Translations under genes and position numbers: made by a program
Source: Aedes albopictus
Taxonomy: Eukaryota > Arthropoda > Insecta > Diptera > Culicidae
Direction: 5' to 3'
DNA length: 64,000 nt
Assembly: GCF_035046485.1 (NCBI RefSeq)
Contig: NC_085138.1
Coordinates: 364,563,238 to 364,627,237 of the forward strand
Notes under the pieces: generated by a model
Database searches by the model: none
Seen by the model: the letters and a program-made list of their open reading frames with translations, nothing else
Told to the model about the DNA's origin: nothing
Shown here: positions 1 to 11,599 of the stretch, one piece after another
Layout: each line of letters starts with the position of its first letter
How positions within the stretch are numbered: the stretch's first letter is position 1

Positions 1-206
1 CATGGGGATCAGGTGCTGTTGCAGAAACAATCCCCCGCTTCCCTGTCAGCCTACTTACGACTAAAGTTCCCACCAGGGTTGATAACCCGACCTTCTCTAA
101 GATTGCTCGCAGCCCGGAGCCACGCGGAAGTATGTATAAAAGTTGCTGGGCAGAGGCCAGAGATCTCAAAGGGGTTTGTATTGCGCGAATCACCCAGCCT
201 TTACCG
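1..206 (-). mobile_element. RTE-like element, 5' leader (5' end of a copy that leaves the window)
   Basis: This stretch is, on the minus strand, clearly similar along most of its length to the leader of the RTE-like element at about 52337-52590 (plus). Shared blocks are CATGGGGATCAG, TTCCCTGTCAGCCTAC, GTTGCTGGGCAGAGGC and CAGCCTTTACCG. The 5' end of both copies falls at the AAAGGCTGGG motif, so the copy starts near base 206 and its coding part lies to the left of the window. The open frame on the plus strand here is antisense noise. Confidence 0.75.
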
Positions 207-236
207 TTAGACATAGTATAAGACCAATTTAGTTAG

Positions 237-1050
237 AGCAGGTCTTGCTCCTGTACATTTGAGATGGAAACAAGGGGTTTTCCAGGAAGTTCCCCGAAAG
301 CTCAAAGAACGGGGGATCCTAGGATCTTCAGGGGCGTTTCAGAAGATTTCATTTTCTAGCATTTAAGGGTGTTTCGCTAGGTTTCATTGGCGTTTTTGCG
401 ATGCTTTAATTATCTCAATTTCATTAGTATTAAGGGAATTTCAGAGGCATTCCAGTTTCAAGGGGTTTAAGGTTTTATCAAATTGATTATGATGATTTCA
501 AGGACGTTTCAATGGGATTACAGAGGCTTTCGAGGCGTTTGAAAGCATCATATAAGGTAGATTTCAGGACAATTTTAGGGTTTCTGGGTCATTTCAAATT
601 GCTTACGGAAATTTCAAGGGCATTTCAATGAGATAATGGAGGTTTCAAGGCATTCCCGAGACGTTCCAAAAGCTTTCGAGAAGAGGGCTCTAAAAATCAA
701 ATTTTCTAAAACGCCTTTGAAATCCCCCTAAAACCCCCATGGACCCCATGTAACTCATCTGAGACTTTCTGAAAACACCGAAAACGCCTATGTAACGTGT
801 CTAAAACCCGTCAAAAATCTTCTGAAGCTTCCTGAAATGCCTTTGAAATTCCCCTAAAACGTCCATGGACCCATGTGACGCACCTGAGACTTTCCGAAAC
901 TATCGAAAACCACACCGAAATCCGCCAGAAAGCCTCTGAAACCTTCTCAAATGCTCCCAAAATCCCTTAAAATTCTGTCGGTCCCAAGTAACGGTCCTGA
1001 GACACTCCAAAACCCCAGAAAACGCCTGCGTTATGCCTCTGAAACCCAGA
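237..1050. repeat. Foldback CTGAAAC repeat, copy 1
   Basis: The first half is rich in TTTCAGG/GTTTC motifs and the second half in the complementary CCTGAAACC motifs, so the block is an imperfect inverted arrangement of a degenerate short unit. It opens with GAGCAGGTCTTGCTCCTG, almost the same as the opening of the copy at 15881 (GAGCAGGTTTTGCACCTG). No coding frame is seen. Confidence 0.6.
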
Positions 1051-1051
1051 G

Positions 1052-1152
1052 CACAAATCTGAATAACCGGATGTCAGTTTGCGCTGAGAAGTTGATCGAC
1101 CATCGGGCAACCAATCGATCTTTTTAGCGCAAACCGACTGTTCAGATTTGTG
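1052..1152. mobile_element. Short palindromic MITE-like foldback
   Basis: CACAAATCTGAA at the left end pairs with TTCAGATTTGTG at the right end, and CAGTTTGCGCT pairs with AGCGCAAACCG further in, leaving a loop of about 40 bases. Total length is about 101 bp. No clear target duplication. It sits inside or at the edge of the CTGAAAC repeat. Confidence 0.5.
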
Positions 1153-1998
1153 TTCTTGGAAATTTGGGAATTGGATTCGTCATATCTTCACTTGAAATGC
1201 CCCTAAAACCTGCTTCGAAAATCAATATCATCGACCTAACCTCCAGGTATCCCTCCGAAACCCCTTTGGATCCCCCGAAGTGCCTCTTTTTTTCCTTCTA
1301 AACCTTAGGGGTAAAAATCTGCTCAACAAACACCCTAACAGGAAGGTTAGGGTAGTGTGGGGTTAAGGCCGTCTTCTACAACACTAGTAAAAGCCAGGAC
1401 TACTCTCTCCTCGACCCACTAAAACACATTCCTATGGTCGCCAAACCCTTCGTCTCTCCGGAACCACCAAGAAGGCATTGCTTCAGAGAGGGGCTAGTGC
1501 ACATCGCACCCTGAAGGTTAGCTGGGTAGCCTGTAGCAACGAACATCGATGACTCGCTTTGGAGAGTCCACCACCGTAGCATACTGGCGCTTAGCCAGTT
1601 TCCCGAGTGGTCCTCACCACTCCCTTTGTCCTCGGAAAGCGGGCAGGGTCAACCCAGCCCGCAGCCCAACTGCTCGGCAGATATCGAGAACTGATGCCCA
1701 CGTGTAACCCGATCTGACCTGTTGAAGGCAAGGGTATCACTACCTTCCAGGCCCTATCAGCTGCAACAGAAGGTTGCTGACTGTAGGGTCTCCACCTGCC
1801 CCGATCTGTGCCGGGGACCCCTTTCCAACCGCGGGCTCGGATCCAACCCAGTAGATCGACGCCACGACAGCACCACTACCGAGACTTCCTCTCCGCGGCC
1901 TCTTAATCGCTGTAAGGGTCGGTCTTGAACGCAGGGCACCGGTATGACCTACTAAGCCAACTCCGAACTCCTGGACCACCTTTTGTACTGCATCTGAA

Positions 1999-2660
1999 TT
2001 AGCCATTCTCCGAGTCCACGCGCCACCTCCTCTGTAGCTCCCACACGATATGGGTGATAGCCGTTGAAACGGCGTTCCAGCTAAACTCATCCCTACACAT
2101 CCTCTGGACCAAATTATCCGGAGTTGTGTCCTCCCCGCATGTGGCAAGTATGCGGTCACGCATTGTGCGAAAACGCGGGCACACGAACAAAACGTGTTCC
2201 ACTGTTTCCTCTGGACCATTGCACCCTGGGCATTCGGGAGAATCCGCATGCCCGAAACGGTGTAGATACTGTCGAAAGCAACCATGACCTGAAAGGACCT
2301 GTGTCAGGTGGAATGTGACTTCCCCATGGCGCCTATTAATCCAACTATCTACCCTCGGTATCAACCTATGAGTCCACCTTCCTTTGGTGGAACTGTCCCA
2401 CGCGCGCTGCCATTTGACCATAGAGGCCATCCTGGCAGTCCTGCGTATGCCTCTTGTGCCACGCATTTCGAAGTACTCCATATCCTCACTGATAACGATG
2501 CCGATAGGCACCATACCAGTAATGACGCAGAGAGCGTCGTGTGACACGGTATGGTATGCGCTCGCAATCCACAGGCACATAAGCCTGTAAGTACTTTCCA
2601 GCTTCCGTCGGTAGCATTTAGTACTTAGAGCGGTGCCCCACGCCGGGCCGCCATACCTAA
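1999..2660 (-). pseudogene. R1-like ORF2, C-terminal region with Cys-His motif
   Basis: The minus frame continues ORF2 beyond the MITE and reads through YGGPAW, then GHGCFRQYLHRFGHADSPEC, CPGC and EHVLFVCPRF. This is the Cys/His-rich tail typical of R1-clade ORF2 proteins. The stop is at about 1999. The first residues of the long open frame (2661-2781) come from the inserted MITE, not from the element. From 1998 down to 1287 the sequence is the 3' UTR, where overlapping short frames are shadows. Confidence 0.8.
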
Positions 2661-2671
2661 GTATGGACGTA

Positions 2672-3234
2672 CAGTGTCGGACAAAACAATAAGACCACCA
2701 GCCATTTTTCATACAAAATGGCCAAGTTTGACGATCTGATGCTCGGTTTCTAGTGAACCAATTTGGCTGAAATTTTGACAACCGCCATGGAATTACGTGA
2801 ATTTTGATTGGTATTTAATTAATTGAGTTCTGATCACTACATCAACAGTTACAGACATACGAAACGACAAAATAATAGGACCGCTTTCAGAATACCATTA
2901 CCAAATAATATTTGAGAGTATCTGATACTTGAGGATTGATAAACAAGTACTGAAATTAAGGATGCCATTTAAACTTGGGGATATTTTTATTGAATTGGCA
3001 ACGAATAACCATCATAAAAATCTGGTGCTAGAATTTTGTCGCACCCTATATCTGTAACTTTGGAAGTAGTGAACAGAACTCAATAAATTTAATACAAATC
3101 AAAATTCCCGTAATTTCAAGTTGGCTGTCAAAATTTCAGGCAAATCGGTTTACTAGAAACCGAGTACCATATCGTCAAACTTGGCCATTTTGTATGAAAT
3201 AGGACCGCTGGTCTTATTGTTTTGTCCGACACTG
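2672..3234. mobile_element. Tc1/mariner-type MITE with long inverted repeats
   Basis: Left end CAGTGTCGGACAAAACAATA and right end TATTGTTTTGTCCGACACTG are exact complements. The imperfect inverted repeats extend for about 130 bp (CAAAATGGCCAAGTTTGACG on the left). The element is flanked by TA on both sides (2670-2671, 3235-3236). Removing it rejoins the R1 reading frame region, so it inserted after the R1 element. 563 bp, no transposase frame. Confidence 0.9.
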
Positions 3235-3350
3235 TAGCAACACTAGCCAGAAGCTTGCGCTTACTGGCGCACACCGCAGAGCTATTGGACATCATCCGGG
3301 ACAGTACCGCAATAGCTGTGGAGGCTCTTTTACAGGCATAATCGACGTGG

Positions 3351-4474
3351 CTACCGATCGTCGATCATCACGCCCAAGTGTTTGACGGAGCGCTTTGACA
3401 GGATAGTGTACTCCCCTACACTGATCTCCGTCTGCTGCTCCGACTTCAGGTTGTTAACAACCGTCACCTCTGTCTTGTGGTGAGCCAGCTCCAGTTTCCT
3501 GGACCGCATCCACGCCTCCACAACCTTGATCGAGTGGTTGGTAGTCAACTTTACCTCCTCGATCGTTTCACCGTAGACTTCGAGCGTAATGTCGTCGGCA
3601 AATCCGACAATCACCACTCCCACTGGGTACTCTAACCTCAACACCTCGTCGTACATGACATTCCATAACACCGGACCCGGGATGGAACCTTGCGGGACTC
3701 CTGAGGTTATGTGAAAGCACTTCCGACCCACCTCCGTGTCGTAGACTAGTACACGATTCTGAAAGTAACTTCCGAGAATCTTGTACAGGTACTCCGATAT
3801 CCCCAGACGCAAGAGCGCATCGGCAATAGCAGACCAGCTCGCGCTATTAAACGCATTCCTTACATCCAGAGTCACTACCATGCAAAAGCGAATTCCCCTC
3901 CTCTTAGGCTCGAGTGCTTTCTTGGTGGTTTTTGTAACCGACAAGATAGCGTCTACGGTGGACCTCCCCTTCCGGAAGCCATACTGGTTGCTCGAAAGAC
4001 CATTTTCGCCTTCGGTGAACCTCAGCATTCTATCGAGGACGATTTTTTCGAGCACCTTCCCCGCCGTGTCAATCAAGCATATTGGTCTATATGCCGACGG
4101 GTCTCCGGGTGGTTTCCCGCCTTTGGCAATAGTACCAGGCTCTGCCTCTTCCAAGCTTCTGGGAAAACTCCCTCGTCCAGGCATTTCTGCATAGCAGACC
4201 TGAACATCTCGGGAGCCTCTGCAATAGCTATTTTTAAGGCCAGGTTCGGAACTTCGTCCGGACCTGGGGCCTTACCTACGCTAAGGGACTTAGCTATCCC
4301 CGCAAGTTCCACATCGGTGACCCTCTCCTCATCGCCAGCCCCAGTCCCCGGCTGTCCTACGAAAGGAGGCCAAGGACTAGGATCATGACGCGGAAAAAGT
4401 CCTCCAATGATCCCCTCCAACATCTCTGGAGATTGCTCTGTAGGAGCCATCACACCACTATGGGGCGGCTCCAT
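3351..4474 (-). pseudogene. R1-like ORF2, reverse transcriptase part (frameshifted)
   Basis: Two adjacent minus frames (4474-4073 and 4184-3351) together give a reverse transcriptase of the R1 type. Visible blocks run in order: the acidic linker ending SVGKAPGPDEVPN, LPKAG, YRPICLIDTAGKVLEK, GFRKGRSTVDAI, a divergent core around VVTLDVRNAFNSA, SGVPQGSIPGPVLWN and the catalytic GFADDITLEVYG. A frameshift near 4170-4180 separates the first frame from the second. The usual role is to copy the element's RNA at a nicked target. The frameshift and the missing endonuclease make this copy inactive. Confidence 0.85.
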
Positions 4475-4480
4475 ACAAAG

Positions 4481-5153
4481 TGGTGGCCAAAAATATTTTT
4501 TTGGTTTTTCCGCATTTTTTGGAAGTATTCTAGTAAGATTAGCATAACATTAGTCAAATTTATGTATTTTCATCAAATCTGGAAGCTGTAATTAGTATTT
4601 AACCCAGTTAGGAACTACTTATTCCTGCACAATTAACTTAAACGTTTCTTTTTTATTTTTGAGGCAATTCAAATGCAAATCAAAACTAGAATAAGATTGC
4701 CATGCATAAGATAAAACAGGAGAGGTGGAGGTGGAAGCACCCCCCCCCCCCCCCCCCGCCTTCGATTCAAATCTGACCCCCCCTCCTATTTTTCAAATGT
4801 TATATAAGAGTATTGTGTTATCGATCATGTATTTTGGTAAAGAATTGTTTATCTGCCAAGAACCCCCCCCCCCCCCCCTCCAACTTATCTGCCACCACCT
4901 CCCCCCCCTACTGTAATATTTGTTCAAACTCGTCGAAAGGATACTTTTTATTTTACTACTTTACTTCTATTATTTTACTGAACACATATCAGCTTCAATA
5001 ACTAAGTTGATGATTTGTCTCCATGTTTTATACTGCAGGAATGAATATACTGCTAAATAGAACATCATTTTCATTGATAAATTTCCATAACAAATGGAAA
5101 GCCTTTTGCTATGCATTGTAAAAATATTGTGCTACGTACTTCAACTTTTGAGG
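4481..5153. other. No gene; poly-C tracts
   Basis: AT-rich DNA with three C-runs: 18 C at 4740-4757, 16 C at 4863-4878 and 8 C at 4901-4908. The short frames here arise from the homopolymers. C-runs of this length are also places where assembly length is unreliable. Confidence 0.7.
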
Positions 5154-5155
5154 TA

Positions 5156-5444
5156 CAGTAGACGTTCGATAACTGCAACATGTTTGCGTTTCACTTAACG
5201 AATGAAATTCGATAACTGCAAAAACTGGCAGATGTCATAGAACTGTCAGTTGCTGCAGAATGCAGTCAATATGCATTTGAAAAATATCACATTGCAGCAA
5301 AAGTGCATGAGAAAAACATCGAATCGCTGTTGACATTTCATTATGACGGATAGCGGTGCGAAAACTGCAAAATTGTTGCACTTAGCGGACTTGCAGTTAA
5401 AAAGCATTGCAGCTAAAGCTTTTGCACTGAGCGAACGTCTACTG
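5156..5444. mobile_element. TA-flanked MITE (CAGTAGACGTTCG ends)
   Basis: Ends CAGTAGACGTTCG and CGAACGTCTACTG are perfect inverted repeats, flanked on both sides by TA (5154-5155, 5445-5446). The motif 'cgataactgcaa' and its relatives recur inside. At 289 bp without a coding frame, this fits a non-autonomous Tc1/mariner-like element. Confidence 0.85.
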
Positions 5445-5550
5445 TAGTCGTTCTTCTTTAGTAAGATCAAAATTATATTTTGCCTTGATATAGTCAAATA
5501 CTTTTGTTGCATTAACTATTTGAGATTTTATTTTAGATTTAAAGTAACAC

Positions 5551-5687
5551 CACAGATAAACAGACGTCTTACTCTACGCAGTTCCCATCGTTTCCCTTTT
5601 TACCGCAATTAGCATTGGACGATTATGTTTTCGTGATGATGATTTTTATCGCATTTTGTCCCAAGTGATATGTCTGTTTGTCTGTGG
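5551..5687. mobile_element. Small inverted-repeat element, possible 6-bp target duplication
   Basis: CCACAGATAAACAGAC (5550-5565) is the complement, with one mismatch, of GTCTGTTTGTCTGTGG (5672-5687). TAACAC occurs immediately outside both ends (5545-5550 and 5688-5693), the left copy sharing one base with the repeat. About 137 bp, non-coding. Confidence 0.6.
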
Positions 5688-5693
5688 TAACAC

Positions 5694-6884
5694 GATGCTC
5701 CTATGTTCCATATTACCACATACAATTATTTTCAGATTTGTTTGTGTTGAATTAACTACTGTGCTATATTCACCTGAGATTGAGATTGAAAACGAACTTA
5801 TCAATTGAAAATATTATCCTCGTCTTTTAAGTACAAGTAGGTAGTATTTAGTAAAATTAATATATAAGATGTGGTGTTTCTTTCCCTGTTGCTAAATGTG
5901 TATTGAAAATATAAACAAAATTTTCGTAAACAAAAGAAGTATTTCAGTCCAGATGGGTTGATACAGTTTATATATGGAACGATAATTTTCGGTCAGTTTT
6001 TACCCATTTTTAACATAAAAGTAATTAAGTGTGTAACATTTTTAAGACTCAATTTTACAATGAATAGTACCACCTTTGAAGCACTGTTTAATTGGTATGA
6101 TTTTTTTTGTATGTACTCGCATAATCAATAATCATAGTTAACAAAAAAATAATAAAAAAAATCAATTTTTCGGGCATGGGCCACAATGACGCTCATCCGC
6201 AGCTATCCGCAGCTGGATTCGCGTTCCGCAGATACTATAGACCCCATACTAAACTGTGGAGGCGGTCTCTTGAGACTGCTCGACCCTGCTTGTTAGATAT
6301 AGACCAACTTAGGCAAAAAATGTTGTTTTTATCAATAATTACTCATTTTTTACTAATTTCAATTAACCGTGTAACCCCAAAAACACACCCATTTTAAAGT
6401 TCAGACAATAACATTTCCATCGGTGGATTCAAATCCAAAATTAAACCGTTTTTTCACTGAGAAAACTGCATTTGTTTAAAATGCATTTTTTCTACAAGTT
6501 TCACTATTTTTCTAAGTCTGATATCTGTGGCGCAATGAGTTTCCATCACAGAAGGCTGACATTTTGGGAATCTAGGTTTGAACTATCTGGCTCTCAAATG
6601 GTATATAAGACACGTCATTCAAAGCAAGTCAATTTTTCGATTTTTGGCCACCACTTTCCCCATAGTGCACACCTCGGAAGAACTCTGAAATCACCTAAAA
6701 GCCTCTGCAACTCAATGAGACCCCTAGAGCATCTCTGGAATGCCCCTAATATCTCCGGGACACCCTGTAATTCTTCTGAAAGTATTGGTAACCGTTATGA
6801 AAGTCCTCAACCCTTCTGAAACTCCCTAAGATCCTCCGGAACACCCATATCAATTACTTGGGAAACTACTGCAATAACTTGGAT
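5694..6884. other. No gene; AT-rich DNA with a CTGAAAC repeat patch
   Basis: No supported coding frame. Bases about 6660-6860 are the antisense form of the CTGAAAC repeat (runs of 'ctctgaaa', 'cccctaga'). The rest is AT-rich and unassigned. Confidence 0.55.
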
Positions 6885-7182
6885 TTCAGACTCTAGTTTA
6901 ATTTAAAAACGCTTCACTAATACTTCACTTTTGCAAAAGAAAATAAAAAATGAATAACTCTTTTAAAGAAAAACTAGAAAAAACGGGCAAATTCCTTTTA
7001 ATTCTACTACTGTGCTTATCTTCGGACAGATAGGCCTATTTCGTCTGTGACTTACAGACTTCTTCAGTGTCGAGCACTTGACGTCCTTTCTAGTTTTTCT
7101 TTTAAAGAGTTATTCATTTTTTATTTTCTTTTGCAAAAGTGAAGTATTAGTGAAGCGTTTTTAAATTAAACTAGAGTCTGAA
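6885..7182. mobile_element. Foldback element with about 95-bp inverted arms
   Basis: Bases 6885-6980 and 7087-7182 are nearly perfect reverse complements (outer ends TTCAGACTCTAGTTTAATTT and its complement), around a spacer of about 106 bases that contains 'cttacagacttcttcagtg'. No coding capacity. The arm similarity suggests a recent or gene-converted foldback. Confidence 0.85.
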
Positions 7183-7254
7183 GTAACAAGTTCTACTAAA
7201 AGCTCTAAAGTAATAGTAAACTTGGATTTGTTTTACCATCATTGGGGCTGCCAA

Positions 7255-7385
7255 GAATAAACAATAAACGCCTCTGAGCCCCTTGAGAACCCTTGGTACG
7301 CCCCTGAACACCTCAACACGCTTTTGAAACCTCTTGGAATACCTCTGAAACTGTTTGAAAAATTCTGGAACACTTGACACAACAC
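7255..7385. repeat. CTGAAAC repeat patch
   Basis: Short run of 'cctctga', 'cctgaaca' and 'cttttgaaacctcttgg' motifs, the same degenerate family as at 650-1050. Confidence 0.5.
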
Positions 7386-7564
7386 AATGACTACTAGTTC
7401 GAAGAAGTAACTTGCTAAGCCTTCGGCGACCGCCGGAGCGTCGGATAATGTCGTACCATCGATATCAGTGGAGATCGACGAGGTTTTTCTCTGTACACTG
7501 AATGAGTCAATCCTTCCCCAAATTTCAACCGGGTTGAGGTATTCGAGGAACTCTTCCCATGATT

Positions 7565-7650
7565 TGGATATTATCCACAGATATTGTAGTACTCAGCTAG
7601 GTGCATTGTATAAGGATACTTTCAGACTTCAAGCGATGTACGAACGAGAA
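7565..7650 (+). repeat. Dispersed repeat fragment shared with 13485-13575
   Basis: CCACAGATATTGTAGTACTC and CATTGTATAAGGATAC occur here on the plus strand and again on the minus strand at 13485-13575. The open frame over it (HRYCSTQLGALYKDT) is paralleled by the other copy, but both are short and without a start or domain. Most likely a piece of an unclassified TE. Confidence 0.5.
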
Positions 7651-7819
7651 TGAATTAAGAAGAATAGTTGGAAGAATCGACAGAAAGTTGTAGAAAAGTT
7701 CTACAGGGTGTTGGAGGTCGTCTCTATATGACACATTTCCAACACTTGCAGAGTATGACTATTGTAGGTGATAACGACAATGGTGGGTTGGTGGATGTTA
7801 AATCGGCGTTGTTGTTGTT

Positions 7820-8985
7820 TTTTTTTTACTTATTCGTTTATTTGGAGGGCGCCTCATGGGCATAACTGAGCCGAAATCATTCATAGTTTTTTTAAATATT
7901 TTTTACATTTTACAACATATACTGCCTTAATGCTATGTTAGTTTGGGAAGCCGAAGTACTCGCGGCTGTTTCGAGGTTAGGAATAAAAATTTGGAAAGAA
8001 GAGATTTAGGAATCTTAAACTTAATTATTTGCTTACTTATACTAAAAACATTGATGGGACAAAATGTCCTTATCTGAAACGGAACAAAAAAGAAAGGGCT
8101 TTATCGGAAGACAACGACAAGAAGAGTACAAACGGGAGGGGGCAACAAACAGGGACGGCAGCAAAACCAAATGGCGAACAACGAAACCAGGGACGTACTA
8201 CATCAAACATTCACATCAACACCTTTCAAAAACTGATATATGAGATTCATGTATTCCAAATCAAAGCCAGCCAACATTTCTCTAATGGGTTTCGGTTGTT
8301 TTCCTCGGACCCGGAGAATTTCATGCAACTCAGATCTGACCTCACGATGCTCATTGCATCCCTACACGACATGTTCGATATCTTGGTAAGCCTCGCCGTA
8401 GGCACAGAGATTGCTTTCTGAGAGCCTAATACGGAAGACAGGTGCGTTTAACATATAGTGGTTGGACATCAGCCGACACATCACACGAATGATATCGCGA
8501 CCTAAATCCAACCATTTGAACCATGGCTTCTTCTACACCTGTGGCAAGATGGAGTGCAACCATCTACCCTTCTGTCCATCTCTCCATTTGTGTTGTCAGC
8601 TGATCAAGGTCTCCTGACGGGCGAATGCAAAAAAATCGTCAAAGGCGATTTGACGCTCGTAAATATCGCCTTTGCTAACGCCCACCTTAGTCAGTGAGTC
8701 CGCTTTTTCATTGCCCGGAATTGAGCAATGTGAAGGGACCCAAGCTATGGTGATGGTGTATGAGCGTTTGGACAAAGCACTCAAGACCTGGCGTATTCCA
8801 TTCAAGGAAGTGCTTAATCAGTTTCATTGACCGAACAGCCTCCAGAGAGCTTGGACTGTCGGTAAAAATGACGTAGTGCTCAGGTGGAAGAGTTGTTGTT
8901 GTTGGCAATGATCTGAAATAATCAACGCTTTTCTGTGACTGAAAGCCGAAAAATACCAAGTTTTCGAAAAGGAGATTCTCTCCTC
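7820..8985 (-). pseudogene. I-clade non-LTR retrotransposon, RNase H and C-terminal fragment
   Basis: On the minus strand, frames at 8959-8708 and 8805-8596 give an RNase H domain: YVIFTDSPSSLEAVRSMKLI, then a -YTITIAWVPSHCSIPGNEKAD- block with the last catalytic Asp. After a stop, the region 8590-8250 reads as FKWLDLGRDIIRVMCRLMSN, NLCAYGEAYQDIEHVV and GCNEHREVRSEL, the tail of I-type ORF2 proteins. An A/AAC-rich tract at about 7817-7830 marks the 3' end. The element is 5'-truncated just upstream of RNase H, frameshifted and carries stops. The plus-strand frame at 8029-8421 is a shadow. Confidence 0.8.
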
Positions 8986-10630
8986 AAAGCTGACTGAGCA
9001 AACTGGTAATATTTGTTCTCAAATTCCAATCTAACCAATCAAGTGCAGTGTAACATGAAACATCAATTACAGAAGCTACTCAGAAGTTGCACTTTTCCCG
9101 TCGTCGTTGCTCAGAGGAAACGTCTCATTTGCTATCATACTCCCGGTTGTTCCCGTTCACACACACAAACCGTTTTCCACAGGTGCGGAGCAATACAAAA
9201 CTCCATCGTGCGTCGAAACGGAAGAGACCTAGCTTATTTATTGCATTATTAATAATATTTATTCGCGTATTAATCAGTGATTTATTACCCGGCTTTGGGA
9301 CTGATCGGGCGGTTGCGTGGTAGACGCTGACCACGAACCATCGCCAGATTGGAAGACGACGACGACGACAACAATCCGGCAGAGCAGTGGTTTTTGCTCT
9401 TCTCTGTGGTTCTTGGACGACGACAAGCGAATAACGACGTGGATTAGCGGACGATCCAGTTAGACTGCGCGCGCGCGAGTTCAACAACTCCCGTGAGACG
9501 AACGACAGAAAAAGTCTTAAATCCTTGCTTCTTCAAGCGCTGCTGGCTGCTGCTAATGCATCCATTAGCAGCTGCGCGTGAGCATTTTTAGGTTCGTAGT
9601 TGAACTTGAACAAGGCTTTTTTTTTGCTGTTGCGTGGCCCATTTCGGGTGAACTACCAAAATGCTAAGTGACTTGTTTAAGCATTTTACGGCTCACTTAA
9701 CCGATGCCGATGATGACTGACGGACGGGATGGGAGCGCACATCTGCGAGTTAGCTGCCCGGGAGAGCTAAACGGTTGGACAAGTGAGAAAATCGTTGCTC
9801 TGAAGCGAGGCTCGTCCACCACCGAGCCAAACCGAGAACGAAAACGAGACAAAAGAATGTGTTAAAAGTGTCATATTATAATCACCGGTGCTCATTGGGT
9901 TGGATAATACCGGGAAAAAATGTCTTACAGCTTATGGCCGACCGCTGTGGTAGCTACGTGTTTGCCTCCATCTTCGTCTTCCTTCTCCTTTCGCGTTGGA
10001 ATCAGATTCAGAGAGTCTCCAATTTCTTCGAAATCCGGACAGCAGGAAAAAGCGAAACTCGAAAATCTTATTTAACTAATTTGATGTGTATAATTCCTCT
10101 TGTTTACAATTTGTTGAGGCTGTCCGACCGATTCTGGAGTACGCGGGACTCGATTTGACTCCCTCTTTTGGTCTGAACTACGCAGCCAATGGAAACCGGG
10201 AATAGGATTAATGTTCATCGGAATCCACCGCTGCTGCTGGTGGTTTCGTTCGAGGAACAATCAACTGCATCAGCGTGAAACTGACGCGGGAGCAAGACCT
10301 CAAGTGAAGTGACAGTTTAGCGATGGCCACCTACCGGCGAGGGCTTAACGCTACTGTGATGGACATCCCGAGACTTCTGGTTATGGCAGGAATGTTCACA
10401 TGTCATAACGTTGGGATGAAGACTTTTCGAGAGGTCTTAGAGCGGCAGGGTATCATAGTGGCAACCGTTGAATTGATTCAGTGATTGGTGATCTTGATTT
10501 TGGGATTGAGATGTAGGATCCATTTCGGTTTGTTTAGTGGATACGGCTGCCACATTATCCCATTTTGTTGGTTATCACTGGTTTGCGGCTTCAATTCATT
10601 GGTATAATGAGGATCTCAGCAAGATAAAAT
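8986..10630. other. Low-repeat island; possible regulatory or 5' UTR DNA
   Basis: No TE signature was recognised. Base composition is balanced, and there is an AT-rich block around 9235-9290 with several TAAT/ATTA cores, the kind of site homeodomains bind. A 52-codon frame at 10323-10481 (starts MATYRRGL) follows AAGTGACAGTTTAGCG, but no clear donor or acceptor ties it to the downstream Pax gene. It may be intron or 5' region of that gene, or unrelated spacer. Confidence 0.3.
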
Positions 10631-10633
10631 ATA

Positions 10634-11538
10634 GGGGAGACTGAGGAGACTTGATCCCTGGGGAGACTTGTTCCCCCCATATTTGCTCGGAATCAAAAAC
10701 ATGTTTCTTCTAGAATATTTTTTCCAAAACTACTCTTGGACAAACGACTATGTTTTGGCTACAAGTGATTTCAATTGTACATTGCATTATTTTTTAACGG
10801 CTGATGGTTTGTTTTCAGTCCTTCAGAAATCTTTTAGGCGATTCCGAAAAATAACAATAACTTTGTGAAAATTGTACCAAACCGTGTCAAAATTTCACAG
10901 CACATAGTTTAAACAAAGTACTTTCAAACTTATTTATCCAAATGAGGTTGTTGTTAACATATTTTAATTAATTCAACTTAGTATACACAACAGTGACATG
11001 GGGAGACTTGATCCCTCGAGGAATACACACACATTATACATGTGAAAAATAAAATTTTATTCGGAAGCCTCTATTTACTTGGAATTCTAGTCTTTTCAAC
11101 GATAAAATGTGTCAGATAATTATAACTTTAGTACAAACCAAGAAAAGGGGGATCAAGTCTCCCCATTTTGAAAATACGGCATATCCTTAAAAATTTAAGG
11201 AAATCTTACAATTTCAAGCACTCCATATTCATCGAAAATACAAGAAAACTAGAAAAGAAAATGAATAGGAAGACTCTGGGATTATTTTCCCTTTAAATAA
11301 ACCATGTGCTCAAAGGGGGATCAAGTGTCACCCATTTTTTAAAAATACATCATAAGACATGCCTCCATAAAAACACAGTTTTGAAAACTTTAACAATAAT
11401 TTAAAGGCCTTCTGTTGTGTATTAACTTGCAATAGATGTTTACCTGCCATTTTGTACGGAAATCGGATCTAGTTTTGTGTTTTTTCTTAAAGTTTCAGGT
11501 AAATTAAGAAAAAGGGATCAAGTCTCCCCAGTCTCCCC
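10634..11538. mobile_element. TA-flanked inverted-repeat element (GGGGAGACTG ends)
   Basis: Left GGGGAGACTGAGGAGACTTG and right end CAGTCTCCCC (preceded by GATCAAGTCTCC) form the inverted termini, flanked by TA (10632-10633, 11539-11540). The 'gggatcaagtctcccc' motif recurs several times inside, in both orientations. 905 bp, no transposase frame. Confidence 0.8.
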
Positions 11539-11599
11539 TACGTAGTTTTACTCTTGCTCTCCCAAAACCTGTGAACGCAGGATTTATTATAATACCTAG

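Larger units (their letters stand above)
1287..4480 (-). mobile_element. R1-clade non-LTR retrotransposon, 5'-truncated and broken
   Basis: The minus strand carries the reverse transcriptase and C-terminal region of an R1-like ORF2, followed by a 3' UTR ending in a short A-run at about 1287-1295. The same 3' end, with the same GTCCTGGCTT and GGTTTAGAAGGAAAAAAAG blocks, recurs as a short insertion at 38424-38593, which confirms the 3' boundary. The 5' end stops near 4480, so ORF1 and the endonuclease are missing. A TA-flanked MITE at 2672-3234 interrupts it. Confidence 0.8.

Noticed and set aside
4725..5001. Proline-rich frames
   Set aside because: They arise from C-homopolymer runs.
8029..8421. 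130-codon plus-strand frame
   Set aside because: It is antisense to the C-terminal coding region of the I-clade element.
10323..10481. 52-codon frame (MATYRRGL...) as a first exon of the eyg-like gene
   Set aside because: No convincing donor site, no known domain, and no continuity with the paired domain.
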